A stretch of DNA of 33,826 bases from Deltaproteobacteria bacterium. Lineage in GTDB: Bacteria > Desulfobacterota > Syntrophia > Syntrophales > Smithellaceae. Position 1 is the first letter of the stretch. Every line of letters starts with the position of its first letter. The DNA is taken from contig JAKLDS010000023.1 in the NCBI GenBank assembly GCA_022703375.1, positions 1 through 33,826 on the forward strand, read 5' to 3'. Under the pieces are notes generated by a model. That model had not been told where the DNA came from, made no database searches, and saw only the letters and a list, made by a program, of their open reading frames with translations. Positions 8,692 through 17,086 of the stretch are shown here, in pieces. The translations under genes were made by a program, and so were the position numbers.

Positions 8692-9609
8692 ATGAAAATT
8701 AAAATCGGGACACGCGGCAGCAAACTGGCTTGGGCTCAGGCGGATTATGTCGCAAAAAAACTGGAAAAAGAAATGCCGCAGGCGGAAATTGAAATTTCTG
8801 TCATCAGGACCGGCGGTGATATCATGCAGGATATATCACTTCTCCAGATCGGCGGCAAAGGCGTGTTCGTGAAGGAAATTGAAGATGCGCTTCTTGCCGG
8901 GACGATTGACGTCGCCGTGCACAGCATGAAGGATGTGCCCACGGATATTCCGGAGGGACTGGCTTTTGCCGCCATCCTGGAGCGCGAAGACGCGCGCGAT
9001 ATTCTGGCGTCCAGAGACAATAAAAAAATGGAGAAGATGCATAAACGCGCCCGCATCGGCACCGGATCGCTGCGCCGATCCGCCCAACTGCTGTCGGTGA
9101 TGCCGGATTTGGAAATTGTAGCGTTGCGCGGTAATCTGGATACGCGGCTGAAAAAAATCGAGACGGAAAATCTCGACGGGATAATTGTCGCGGCCGCCGG
9201 CATGAAAAGAATGGGGCTGGCGGATAAGATAAGCCAGTATCTGCCGGTGGAGACAATGCTGCCCGCGGTGGGACAGGGAGCTCTGGGATTGGAAGTAAGG
9301 GAGGCCGATGAGTTTTTAAAAAAAATGCTGGAGAAAATGAACCATATTCCGACCTCTACGGAAGTCGCGGCGGAGAGGTCTTTCCTCAGGCATCTGGGCG
9401 GCGGCTGCCGGTTGCCCATCGCCGCATTGGGGAAAGCGACGGGCAGTAGTCTGACACTGGAAGGCCTTGTCGCCTCGCCGGTTGGTTCCGCGATAATCCG
9501 CGATCAGGTGCAGGGGAAAGCGGAGGAAGCGGAGGAACTGGGAAAAAAACTGGCGCAGATTATTCTGAATAAGGGCGGCAGGAAACTGCTGGCGTTGGTC
9601 TGCGTATAA
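8692..9609 (+). CDS. hemC: Porphobilinogen deaminase (hydroxymethylbilane synthase)
   Basis: A 305-residue enzyme polymerising four porphobilinogens into hydroxymethylbilane. Motifs are IGTRGSKLAWAQADYV at the N-terminus, VHSMKDVPTDIPEGL, IGTGSLRRSAQL, VALRGNLDTRLKK, LPAVGQGALGLEVR and LGGGCRLPIAALG. In the last of these, Cys239 would carry the dipyrromethane cofactor. The length is normal. It follows the PAS sensor gene by 22 bases and precedes two genes that have no evident tetrapyrrole function. Confidence 0.97.
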   Translation: MKIKIGTRGSKLAWAQADYVAKKLEKEMPQAEIEISVIRTGGDIMQDISLLQIGGKGVFVKEIEDALLAGTIDVAVHSMKDVPTDIPEGLAFAAILEREDARDILASRDNKKMEKMHKRARIGTGSLRRSAQLLSVMPDLEIVALRGNLDTRLKKIETENLDGIIVAAAGMKRMGLADKISQYLPVETMLPAVGQGALGLEVREADEFLKKMLEKMNHIPTSTEVAAERSFLRHLGGGCRLPIAALGKATGSSLTLEGLVASPVGSAIIRDQVQGKAEEAEELGKKLAQIILNKGGRKLLALVCV

Positions 9610-9633
9610 TAAAAAATGATAGGAGAGAAATAT

Positions 9634-10740
9634 ATGAAAAAAGTCTGCCTGTTAATGGTTATAACTTTTTGCGTTGTTCATTTATTCTGTGCCGATCGAG
9701 CGCCGGCCTGTTCGGCATTTAAAGTTACAGCGCTGGATGGGACCATAGTCAGCGGCCGGACGATGGAGTTCGGTGTGGATATGCACTATGCCCTGATTGT
9801 CGTTCCGCGCCAGAAAGCATTTATCAGCCCCGCTCCGGACGGCGGAGCCGGTCTGCAATGGAAAACAAAATACGGCTATGTCGGAATTAATGCTCTCGGA
9901 AAAGAAGAAGGCGTCAGCGACGGCTTGAACGAAACTGGTCTTTCTTTCAGCCTGCTCTGGTATGACGCCGATATGCAATGGCAGGAGGTCGGCGCAAAAG
10001 AAAAATCATCAGCCCTTGCGAACATCATGCTGGGCACCTGGATTTTAAGCAATTTCCGCACTGTTGATGAAGCCGCCGCCGCCATAAAAAAGGTAAGGGT
10101 CTTCGGCTTGAAAAATCCCGAGATGGGCGGCATGATAATTCCCGCGCATTTCATTCTCCATGACGCCCGGGGGAAATCCATAGTTATCGAATATGAAAAA
10201 GGCGAAGTTCATATTTACGACAATCCGCTGGGCATTATGACGAACGCTCCCAATTTCCCCTGGATGCTTACCAATCTGCGCAATTACGTCGGCATGTCCG
10301 AGAAAATGCTGGAAGCGTCGGCTTTCGGCGGCACAACTTATCAGCCGACCGGCCATGGTTCAGGCATGTTCGGCCTGCCGGGCGATATCACGCCGCCGGC
10401 CCGCTTTGTGCGTATGGCGGTTTTGACGAAATTCGCCGATAAACCGGCCAATGCCGGAGACGCGCTTAATCTGGCCCAGCACATAGTCAATTCCCTGGAT
10501 ATTATCCGCGGCACGGCTGTGGACAGAGATAAGGAAGGAAAAATAATTGCTAGTGAAACGACGCAGTGGTCTACCTACCGGGATTTGACCAATCGCATTT
10601 ATTATTTCCGTACTTACGATAATCTCAATTTGCGTAAAATTGATTTAACGAAAATTAATTTTCAAACAGACAAGGTTAAGACAATCAGGATGTTTGAAGA
10701 CAGGGAAATTATTCTTGATATTACGGAGCGCGCCAAATAG
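9634..10740 (+). CDS. Secreted choloylglycine hydrolase/penicillin V acylase-family Ntn-hydrolase
   Basis: A 368-residue C59-type linear amide hydrolase. A signal peptide (MKKVCLLMVITFCVVHLFC) precedes the sequence APACSAFKVT. Cleavage before CSAF would expose the N-terminal nucleophile cysteine typical of this family. Other family residues are visible: Arg in SGRTMEFG, the aspartate/asparagine region DGLNETGLSFSLLWY, and MTNAPNFPWMLTNLRNY. These enzymes hydrolyse amide bonds of bile salts, penicillin V or acyl-homoserine lactones; the substrate here is unknown. The start is ATG 9634, with AGGAGA at 9621-9626; ATG 9616 would disturb the signal peptide. It lies inside the heme cluster on the same strand, 24 bases after hemC, an unexpected placement. 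Confidence 0.88.
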   Translation: MKKVCLLMVITFCVVHLFCADRAPACSAFKVTALDGTIVSGRTMEFGVDMHYALIVVPRQKAFISPAPDGGAGLQWKTKYGYVGINALGKEEGVSDGLNETGLSFSLLWYDADMQWQEVGAKEKSSALANIMLGTWILSNFRTVDEAAAAIKKVRVFGLKNPEMGGMIIPAHFILHDARGKSIVIEYEKGEVHIYDNPLGIMTNAPNFPWMLTNLRNYVGMSEKMLEASAFGGTTYQPTGHGSGMFGLPGDITPPARFVRMAVLTKFADKPANAGDALNLAQHIVNSLDIIRGTAVDRDKEGKIIASETTQWSTYRDLTNRIYYFRTYDNLNLRKIDLTKINFQTDKVKTIRMFEDREIILDITERAK

Positions 10741-10768
10741 CGTAAATAATCGTATCGGGAGTTGCCCA

Positions 10769-12871
10769 ATGAAGCGAACATTATTGCTCGCGACCATGCT
10801 GGCCGTTTTCTTTTCGGCAAATTGCCTGCCGGCTGACGCCACTGCATTGATGCGGGGTGACGGCCGGGCAAGCACCTCGGAAAAGGACATTTCCCCGGCA
10901 AAATGCCGTATGACGCCGGAAATATTATGGGGCCTGGGCAGGGTAGGCGATCCGCAGATTTCTCCCGATCTGACCAAAGTGCTTTTTTCCGTCAAGCGCT
11001 ACGATATTGCGCTCAACAAGGGCAAAAGCGAACTGTACCTGATGAATCTGGACGGCAGCGAAAGGAATCGTCTGACCGATTCCGGGAAAGATGAAAGTGC
11101 CGCTCAATGGCGTCCCGACGGGAAAAAAATCGGTTTTGTTCTCGCAGGCCAGATCTGCGAAATGGATCCGGACGGTAAAAACATTAAAAAGCTGACCGAC
11201 TTAAAAAATGAAATATCCGGATTTCTCTATTCACCGCAGATGGACCGTGTTTTGTTTGTGAGCCCGGTAGCCGTCCCGAAAGTAAATCTGCATCTTTACG
11301 AAGGTTTGGATAAATCTTCCGGCCGGATAATAAACGACCTGATGTACCGCCACTGGGATAGCTGGTGCGACGGGATAAACCACATTTTTATTGCCGACTA
11401 CGGTCCGGAGGGCATTAATAATGTAACGGACATCATGGCGGGAGAGCTTTGGGAAGCGCCGCTGGCGCCATTCGGCGGCCTGGAGCAAATATCATGGAGC
11501 CCCGACGGCAAAACCATCGCCTATGCTTCGCGCAAGAAAAAGGGCAGGGATTATGCGCTATCCACCAATTCCGATATTTATCTGTATGATGTCGCAACAA
11601 AGCAGACAACAAATCTGACCGAAGGAATGAAAGGCTATGATACCAATCCTCTTTTTTCCCCGGATGGGTCGAAAATCGCCTGGCTGAGCATGGAACGCGA
11701 TGGTTATGAAGCCGATGAAAACAGGCTTTTTGTTTACGACAGGCAGACAAAAATTAAAACATTGCTCACTGCGGGTTTTGATCAGGACGTTTCTTCTTTT
11801 GTCTGGTCAGCTGACGGCCGTTTTATTTATTTCATCAGCAATCATCACGGCGCCGACCAACTTTACCGGATGGAACCGGGCGTCAATGCCATAAAAAAAA
11901 TTACGCAGGGAGCGCAAACATTCAGCGCTCTGAAAATGGCGGGCAGTAATCTGATAGCCCTTCATTCATCTTTTGACAATCCGGATGAAATACATCTCAT
12001 CAATCCGGTAAGCGGCAGCGCAAGGGATATCTCCCGCATTAATCAGACAACTATGGAAAAACTATCCCTGGGCGCTGTTCAAAGACGCTGGGTAAAAACA
12101 ACAGACAATAAAAAAATGCTGACTTGGGTATTGTTTCCACCGCATTTTAATCCCGGCAGGAATTATCCGGCCCTGCTTTATTGTGTCGGCGGCCCGGAAA
12201 TTTCCATCAATCAGGGCTGGTCATACCGCTGGAATTTACAGGTTCTGGCGGCGCAGGGATATGTTATTATCGCACCCAACCGGCGCGGGGCAACCGGTTT
12301 CGGCAGGCAGTGGAAGGAAGGTGTGCTGCAAGACTGGGGCGGCCGGCCGATGCAGGATCTGCTTTCAGCGGTTGACGAATTGAAAAAGGAACCCTGGATT
12401 GATGAAAAACGCCTTGCGGCGGTCGGCCCCAGTTTCGGCGGCTATTCTGTTTTATGGCTGGCGGGAAACCACGGAAAAAGATTTAAGGCCTTTGTTGCGC
12501 ACGACGGAATATTTAATCTGGAAACGATGTATACGGATACCGACGAAATGTGGTTTGTTAAATCCGAATTCGGCGCGCCGCCCTGGGACAAGGGGAAAAA
12601 ACAGAAATTTTATGCCGCGTCACCGCATCGTTTCGTGCAAAACTGGAATACGCCGATTTTAATTGTGCAGGGTGAACGCGACTACCGCGTGCCTGTTGCA
12701 CAGGGACTGGGAGCGTTTAATGCCGCTGTCTTGAGAGGCGTTCCCGCCGAGCTTTTGTATTTGCCCGGAGAGGGCCACTGGGTGCTGACACCGCAGGACA
12801 GCATTCTCTGGCACAGAGTGTTTTTCAACTGGCTTGCCAAATGGCTGAAGCATGATGCAAAAAATGAATAA
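10769..12871 (+). CDS. S9-family (prolyl oligopeptidase-like) exported peptidase
   Basis: A 700-residue serine peptidase with a signal peptide (MKRTLLLATMLAVFFSANC), which may be lipoprotein-like given the Cys, although no clear lipobox is present. The propeller domain spans about residues 50-410 and has WD40-like/PD40 blades (ISPDLTKVLFS, WRPDGKKIGFV, WSPDGKTIAYAS, FSPDGSKIAWLS, WSADGRFIYFIS). The C-terminal alpha/beta-hydrolase domain carries Ser555 (GPSFGGYS), Asp638 (GERDYRVP) and His670 (GEGHW). Such enzymes release dipeptides or cut short peptides in the periplasm. ATG 10769 is preferred because it begins the signal peptide; an in-frame start at 10694 would overlap the preceding gene. 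Its end overlaps the start of cobA-hemD by up to 20 bases, tying it to the heme operon. Confidence 0.9.
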   Translation: MKRTLLLATMLAVFFSANCLPADATALMRGDGRASTSEKDISPAKCRMTPEILWGLGRVGDPQISPDLTKVLFSVKRYDIALNKGKSELYLMNLDGSERNRLTDSGKDESAAQWRPDGKKIGFVLAGQICEMDPDGKNIKKLTDLKNEISGFLYSPQMDRVLFVSPVAVPKVNLHLYEGLDKSSGRIINDLMYRHWDSWCDGINHIFIADYGPEGINNVTDIMAGELWEAPLAPFGGLEQISWSPDGKTIAYASRKKKGRDYALSTNSDIYLYDVATKQTTNLTEGMKGYDTNPLFSPDGSKIAWLSMERDGYEADENRLFVYDRQTKIKTLLTAGFDQDVSSFVWSADGRFIYFISNHHGADQLYRMEPGVNAIKKITQGAQTFSALKMAGSNLIALHSSFDNPDEIHLINPVSGSARDISRINQTTMEKLSLGAVQRRWVKTTDNKKMLTWVLFPPHFNPGRNYPALLYCVGGPEISINQGWSYRWNLQVLAAQGYVIIAPNRRGATGFGRQWKEGVLQDWGGRPMQDLLSAVDELKKEPWIDEKRLAAVGPSFGGYSVLWLAGNHGKRFKAFVAHDGIFNLETMYTDTDEMWFVKSEFGAPPWDKGKKQKFYAASPHRFVQNWNTPILIVQGERDYRVPVAQGLGAFNAAVLRGVPAELLYLPGEGHWVLTPQDSILWHRVFFNWLAKWLKHDAKNE

Positions 12872-14375
12872 TATCCAGGTTTATATTATCGGCGCCGGTC
12901 CGGGCGATGCCGGATTAATCACGCTCAAGGCTCTGGAAGCCCTGCGGATTGCCGATGTTGTTGTCTATGATAATCTTGTTAATGAGGAACTGCTCAAATA
13001 CACAAAGATCGGAACGCGGTTTATTTACGCCGGCAAGAAGGGCGGCGATCATACCTTGTCGCAGGAAAAAATCAACAGCCTGCTGGTGGAGGAAGCGCAG
13101 GCCGGAAATATAGTGGCGCGCCTGAAAGGAGGCGACCCTTTTATTTTCGGACGCGGCGGCGAAGAGGCGGAAGCTCTGGCGGCGCGGGACATTATATTTG
13201 AAATAATTCCCGGCGTAAGCTCCGCGACAGCCGTTCCGGCTTACGCAGGCATTCCGCTGACGCACCGCGGGCTGACATCAACAGTGGCCTTCATTACCGG
13301 CCATGAAGATCCGACCAAGGAAAAAAGCGATATTAACTGGCCGGCGCTGGCGGGTATCGGCACGCTGGTTTTTCTCATGGGTGTGAAGAATATCTCTCAA
13401 ATCAGTGATGCTTTAATCAGTAACGGCAAAGAACCGGATGCTCCCGCAGCTTTAATCCGCCGGGGGACAACGCCTGAACAGGAAATTATCACCGGAAAAT
13501 TATCCGATATTGCGGCAAAAGCGCAGGCCGCGCAATTTGCGCCGCCGGCGATTCTGGTTGTGGGCAATGTCGTTGATTTGCGGGAAACTCTGCAATGGTT
13601 TGAAAAAAAACCGCTTTTCGGCAAAGGGATTGTCATTACCCGTCCGGAGAAACAGGCTGATGATCTGGCGCGGCTGCTGGAAAAAGAAGGCGCCGCGGCG
13701 ATCCATTTCCCCACGATAAAAATTGTTCCGCCACGGGATTGGAACAGTCTTGATGAAGCACTGGCCAAACTCCCAACTTACGACTGGCTTATTTTCACCA
13801 GCGCCAACGGTGTTCATTATTTCTTTGCCCGGCTTCTCGAATCAGATAAGGATATTCGTGATCTCCGGAATGTTAAAATATGCTGCATCGGTCCGGCCAC
13901 GGCCGCGCAGATTACCAAAAAGGGAATAAAGGTTGATCTTGTTCCGGAACATTATATTGCGGAAGGGATTCTGGAATCATTTGCCGCCACGGATTTGCAG
14001 GGGAAAAGAATATTGATTCCGCGGGCGGCCCGGGCGCGCGATATTCTGCCGGACGGCCTCAAAAAAATGGGCGCTTGCGTTGATGTCGCAGTGACATACG
14101 AAACAGTTGATTCCGGGAAAAGCAGGGAAGAATGGGATGAACTGACGGCCGGCCGGCGCATTGACGTCATAACGTTTACCAGTTCATCAACGGTGACGGG
14201 ATTTGTCAAAATTACGGGCGACAATTATGTTCTGCCGGAAAATATTAAAATTGCCTGCATCGGCCCGGTTACAGCGGCAACGGCGGAAAAAGCCGGTTTA
14301 CATGTTGACATTCAGCAGCAGGAATATACAATATCGGGGTTGGTGAAAGCATTAATTGATTATTGCGGGGAATGA
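12852..14375 (+). CDS. cobA-hemD: Fused uroporphyrinogen-III C-methyltransferase / uroporphyrinogen-III synthase
   Basis: A 507-residue bifunctional protein. Residues about 5-245 are a SAM-dependent CobA/SUMT domain (VYIIGAGPGDAGLITLKAL, VVYDNLV, RLKGGDPFIFGRGGEEAEAL, VIPGVSSATAVPAYAGIPLTHRG in slightly variant form). Residues about 257-507 are a HemD domain (GIVITRPEKQADDLARLLEK, WLIFTSANGVHYFF, CIGPATAAQITKKG, ITFTSSSTVTGF). It cyclises hydroxymethylbilane to uroporphyrinogen III and methylates it twice to precorrin-2. This fusion is common in anaerobes using the siroheme route. Possible ATGs are 12852, 12855 and 12864; no strong ribosome binding site separates them. It overlaps the S9 peptidase gene and ends 5 bases before ahbC. 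Confidence 0.96.
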   Translation: MMQKMNNIQVYIIGAGPGDAGLITLKALEALRIADVVVYDNLVNEELLKYTKIGTRFIYAGKKGGDHTLSQEKINSLLVEEAQAGNIVARLKGGDPFIFGRGGEEAEALAARDIIFEIIPGVSSATAVPAYAGIPLTHRGLTSTVAFITGHEDPTKEKSDINWPALAGIGTLVFLMGVKNISQISDALISNGKEPDAPAALIRRGTTPEQEIITGKLSDIAAKAQAAQFAPPAILVVGNVVDLRETLQWFEKKPLFGKGIVITRPEKQADDLARLLEKEGAAAIHFPTIKIVPPRDWNSLDEALAKLPTYDWLIFTSANGVHYFFARLLESDKDIRDLRNVKICCIGPATAAQITKKGIKVDLVPEHYIAEGILESFAATDLQGKRILIPRAARARDILPDGLKKMGACVDVAVTYETVDSGKSREEWDELTAGRRIDVITFTSSSTVTGFVKITGDNYVLPENIKIACIGPVTAATAEKAGLHVDIQQQEYTISGLVKALIDYCGE

Positions 14376-14380
14376 GAAAG

Positions 14381-15556
14381 ATGATTGGGATTTCCAAGTT
14401 ATACTGCGGGGCGGTGGAGGCCGCCGATGTACTGCGCTACGGCAGGGATTCCGGCAGGCTGCCTTCTCATCTGCTGCAGTTCTCGGCCGATAAAAGGCCT
14501 GTGGTGGTCTGGAACATTACCCGCCGCTGTAATTTGCGCTGTCTCCATTGCTATTCAAATTCTCAGGATATTCCCTTTGCCGGTGAATTGACGACGGAAG
14601 AAGGAAAAAAGGTGATAGAGGATCTGGCTCAATTCGGCGCTCCGGTGATTCTTTTTTCCGGCGGCGAGCCGCTCATGCGTCCCGATTTGCCGGAACTGGC
14701 GCAGTATGCCGTGGATAAGGGATTACGTGCTGTTATCTCCACCAACGGTACGCTCATCACCAGGGAATGGGCGAAGAAATTGCAGAATATCGGCCTTTCC
14801 TATGTCGGTGTCAGTCTGGACGGCACGGAAAATACTCACGATAGTTTCCGCGGCAGAAAAGGCGCTTACGGCGCCGCCCTGGCAGGAATTCGTCATTGCC
14901 GTGACGCAGGAATCAAGGTCGGTATCCGGTTTACCGTCAGCAGGCAAAATGTGCAGGATGTTGAAGCAATGTTCGATTTGCTTGTGACGGAAGAAATTGA
15001 AAGGCTCTGCTTTTATCATCTCGTTTATTCGGGCCGCGGTTCGAAGCTGCGGGCAGATGATTTAAGCCATGCGGAAACCCGCCAACTGCTGGATTTGATT
15101 TTGCGGCGGACAAAAATGCTTTTTGCCGCAGGCGAGCCGCGGGAGATTCTCACAGTGGATAATCATGCCGACGGACCATATCTCTATCTAAAACTGCGGG
15201 AAGAAGATCCGGCGCGGGCCGAAAAAGTGCTGCAACTGCTGAAAATGAATGAGGGCAATTCCTCCGGCCACGGCATCGGCTGCATCAGCTGGGATGGCGA
15301 AGTTCATCCCGATCAGTTCTGGCGAGGCATTTCATTCGGCAATGTCAGAAAGCAGCCTTTCAGCAAAATATGGCTGGATAAATCCAATGAACTTATGGCA
15401 AAATTGCGGGAAAAAAAGAAGTATGTCGGGGGGCGTTGCGCCCGTTGCCGCTGGCTCGATATTTGCGGCGGCAATTTCCGGGCGAGAGCGGAAGCGGCAG
15501 GAGACATCTGGGGAGAAGATCCGGCCTGCTATTTGAAAGAGGAAGAAATCAGTTGA
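14381..15556 (+). CDS. ahbC: 12,18-didecarboxysiroheme deacetylase, radical SAM enzyme
   Basis: A 391-residue radical-SAM/SPASM-type enzyme of the alternative heme pathway, removing the acetate groups of 12,18-didecarboxysiroheme to give Fe-coproporphyrin III. The family N-terminus MIGISKLYCGAVEAADVLRYGR is present. The radical-SAM cluster ligands are Cys50-x3-Cys54-x2-Cys57 (CNLRCLHC), followed by ILFSGGEPLMRPDL for SAM binding and VGVSLDGTENTHDSFRG. A C-terminal auxiliary cluster region CARCRWLDICGGNFRARAE also shows CxxC...C. The start is ATG 14381, with GGGGA at 14367-14371; nearer ATG 14372 and TTG 14363 lack spacing. It follows cobA-hemD immediately, consistent with one operon. Assignment to AhbC rather than AhbD rests on the N-terminal signature. 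Confidence 0.93.
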   Translation: MIGISKLYCGAVEAADVLRYGRDSGRLPSHLLQFSADKRPVVVWNITRRCNLRCLHCYSNSQDIPFAGELTTEEGKKVIEDLAQFGAPVILFSGGEPLMRPDLPELAQYAVDKGLRAVISTNGTLITREWAKKLQNIGLSYVGVSLDGTENTHDSFRGRKGAYGAALAGIRHCRDAGIKVGIRFTVSRQNVQDVEAMFDLLVTEEIERLCFYHLVYSGRGSKLRADDLSHAETRQLLDLILRRTKMLFAAGEPREILTVDNHADGPYLYLKLREEDPARAEKVLQLLKMNEGNSSGHGIGCISWDGEVHPDQFWRGISFGNVRKQPFSKIWLDKSNELMAKLREKKKYVGGRCARCRWLDICGGNFRARAEAAGDIWGEDPACYLKEEEIS

Positions 15557-15569
15557 GGGAGAGTTGTCA

Positions 15570-16076
15570 ATGATAGATGATCTTCTGGTCGGCAATGCCG
15601 AATTTATAAAAAAATTAAGAGAAGTGCCGGCGCTGCAATTGTTCGGCAAAAATGACATTAATCATATTTTAAACTTCAGCAAGATTAAAAAATATGAAGC
15701 GGGGGATATCATAATAGAGGAGGGCAGTTACGACAACTGGATTTTTATTTTAATATCCGGCATGGTCAGCGTAATTAAACGGGGCAGTGAAATTGATGTG
15801 CTGCAAAGAACCGGCGATGTTTTCGGAGAGATGTGCGTGATAGACGGCAGCCCCCGTTCCGCCACAATTAAGGCGGCATCCGATTGCATTTGTCTGGCAA
15901 CGGATGTTTCTTTTATTGACAATCTTTTTAACGGCGATAGACTTGCTTTCTGCGCCGTATTTTATCAGATGATTGCCGAAGTACTGGCCTGCCGTTTGCG
16001 TGATACGAGCGCCGAACTGGTAAAAACGGAAAGAGAGCTGGCCCGGCTTAAGCTGACCGCCACCAAAGGAGTTTGA
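15570..16076 (+). CDS. Cyclic-nucleotide-binding-domain protein without DNA-binding domain
   Basis: A 168-residue protein that is essentially one cNMP-binding beta-roll (about residues 25-140) plus a short C-terminal helix. Family positions are visible: [26 protein letters not shown], the hinge [23 protein letters not shown] with the phosphate-binding Gly-Glu and Arg-Ser-Ala, and the following helix. No winged-helix DNA-binding domain follows, so it is not a CRP/FNR transcription factor; it may act through a protein partner. The start is ATG 15570, with GAGGGA at 15555-15560. It lies between ahbC and hemB, overlapping the hemB leader, so it is probably co-expressed with heme genes. Its ligand is unknown. 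Confidence 0.85.
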   Translation: MIDDLLVGNAEFIKKLREVPALQLFGKNDINHILNFSKIKKYEAGDIIIEEGSYDNWIFILISGMVSVIKRGSEIDVLQRTGDVFGEMCVIDGSPRSATIKAASDCICLATDVSFIDNLFNGDRLAFCAVFYQMIAEVLACRLRDTSAELVKTERELARLKLTATKGV

Positions 16077-16078
16077 TT

Positions 16079-17068
16079 ATGCAGTTTCCCGAATACCGTC
16101 CCCGCCGCTTGAGAAAAAATGCCAATTTCCGGCGACTCATTCGCGAGACGCGCCTGAGCGTTGATGATATCATTTATCCGCTGTTTGTCGTGCCGGGAAA
16201 AAACGTAAAAAAGCCGATTGCGTCAATGCCGGATAATTTTCAGATGTCGGCCGACAATATCGTTAAGGAAGCGAAAAAGGCGCGCGAACTCAATATCCCG
16301 GGTATTTTATTGTTCGGAATTCCGGCGCGCAAAGATGAGCAGGGCACGCAGGCTTTTGCCAAAGACGGCATTATTCAACAGACCGTAAGAATGGTTAAAA
16401 ACGAAGTTCCGGATATTCTGGTAATCACGGATGTTTGCCTTTGCGAATATATGAGTCACGGCCATTGCGGCATTGTTGAGAAAGGCGGCGTAGATAACGA
16501 CACAACTCTGGAAGTGCTGGCGGAAACGGCCGTTGCGCAGGCGCGGGCCGGTGCGGACATGGTTGCCCCTTCTGCCATGATGGACGGCCAGGTGGGAGCA
16601 ATTCGCGAAGCGCTGGACGAAAGCGGTTTTGCGGATATTCCGGTTATGTCTTACTCGGCAAAATATTCGTCAAGTTTTTACGGACCATTCCGGGATGCCG
16701 CCGAGAGCGCGCCGCAGTTCGGCGACCGCAAAACTTATCAGATGGATTATGCCAATGGCGATGAAGCGCTCCGGGAAATAACTCTCGATGTCTCCGAGGG
16801 AGCGGATATCATCATGGTCAAACCGGCGCTGGCCTATCTCGATATTATCTGCCGGGTCAGGCAGGAATTTGACTTGCCGCTGGCGGCTTACAATGTCAGC
16901 GGAGAATATGCCATGATTAAGGCCGCCGCCAACCTGGGATGGCTGGATGAAGAAAAAGCAATGCTGGAATCCCTGACCGCCATCAAAAGAGCCGGCGCGG
17001 ATATTATCATCACTTATTTTGCTCCGCAAGCAGCAGCTCTTTATCAGCAGCAGGAAAATCGGCTCTAA
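16079..17068 (+). CDS. hemB: Delta-aminolevulinic acid dehydratase (porphobilinogen synthase)
   Basis: A 329-residue enzyme condensing two 5-aminolevulinates into porphobilinogen. The N-terminus [22 protein letters not shown] is typical. The zinc site Cys120, Cys122 and Cys130 ([14 protein letters not shown]) marks the Zn-dependent class. The Schiff-base lysines are Lys195 ([15 protein letters not shown]) and Lys248 ([13 protein letters not shown]). ATG 16079 is chosen with AAGGAG at 16066-16071; it starts two bases after the preceding stop. It is the last gene of the long plus-strand run, ending 18 bases from the convergent clc gene. Confidence 0.97.
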   Translation: MQFPEYRPRRLRKNANFRRLIRETRLSVDDIIYPLFVVPGKNVKKPIASMPDNFQMSADNIVKEAKKARELNIPGILLFGIPARKDEQGTQAFAKDGIIQQTVRMVKNEVPDILVITDVCLCEYMSHGHCGIVEKGGVDNDTTLEVLAETAVAQARAGADMVAPSAMMDGQVGAIREALDESGFADIPVMSYSAKYSSSFYGPFRDAAESAPQFGDRKTYQMDYANGDEALREITLDVSEGADIIMVKPALAYLDIICRVRQEFDLPLAAYNVSGEYAMIKAAANLGWLDEEKAMLESLTAIKRAGADIIITYFAPQAAALYQQQENRL

Positions 17069-17086
17069 ACGCTCTTTCGTCTTTCA

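Noticed and set aside
8745-9419. 224-codon minus-strand open frame over hemC
   Set aside because: hemC is certain; the antisense frame is serine-rich without motifs.
15570-16076. CRP/FNR transcription factor
   Set aside because: The protein ends after the cNMP domain and one helix; no winged helix-turn-helix is present.
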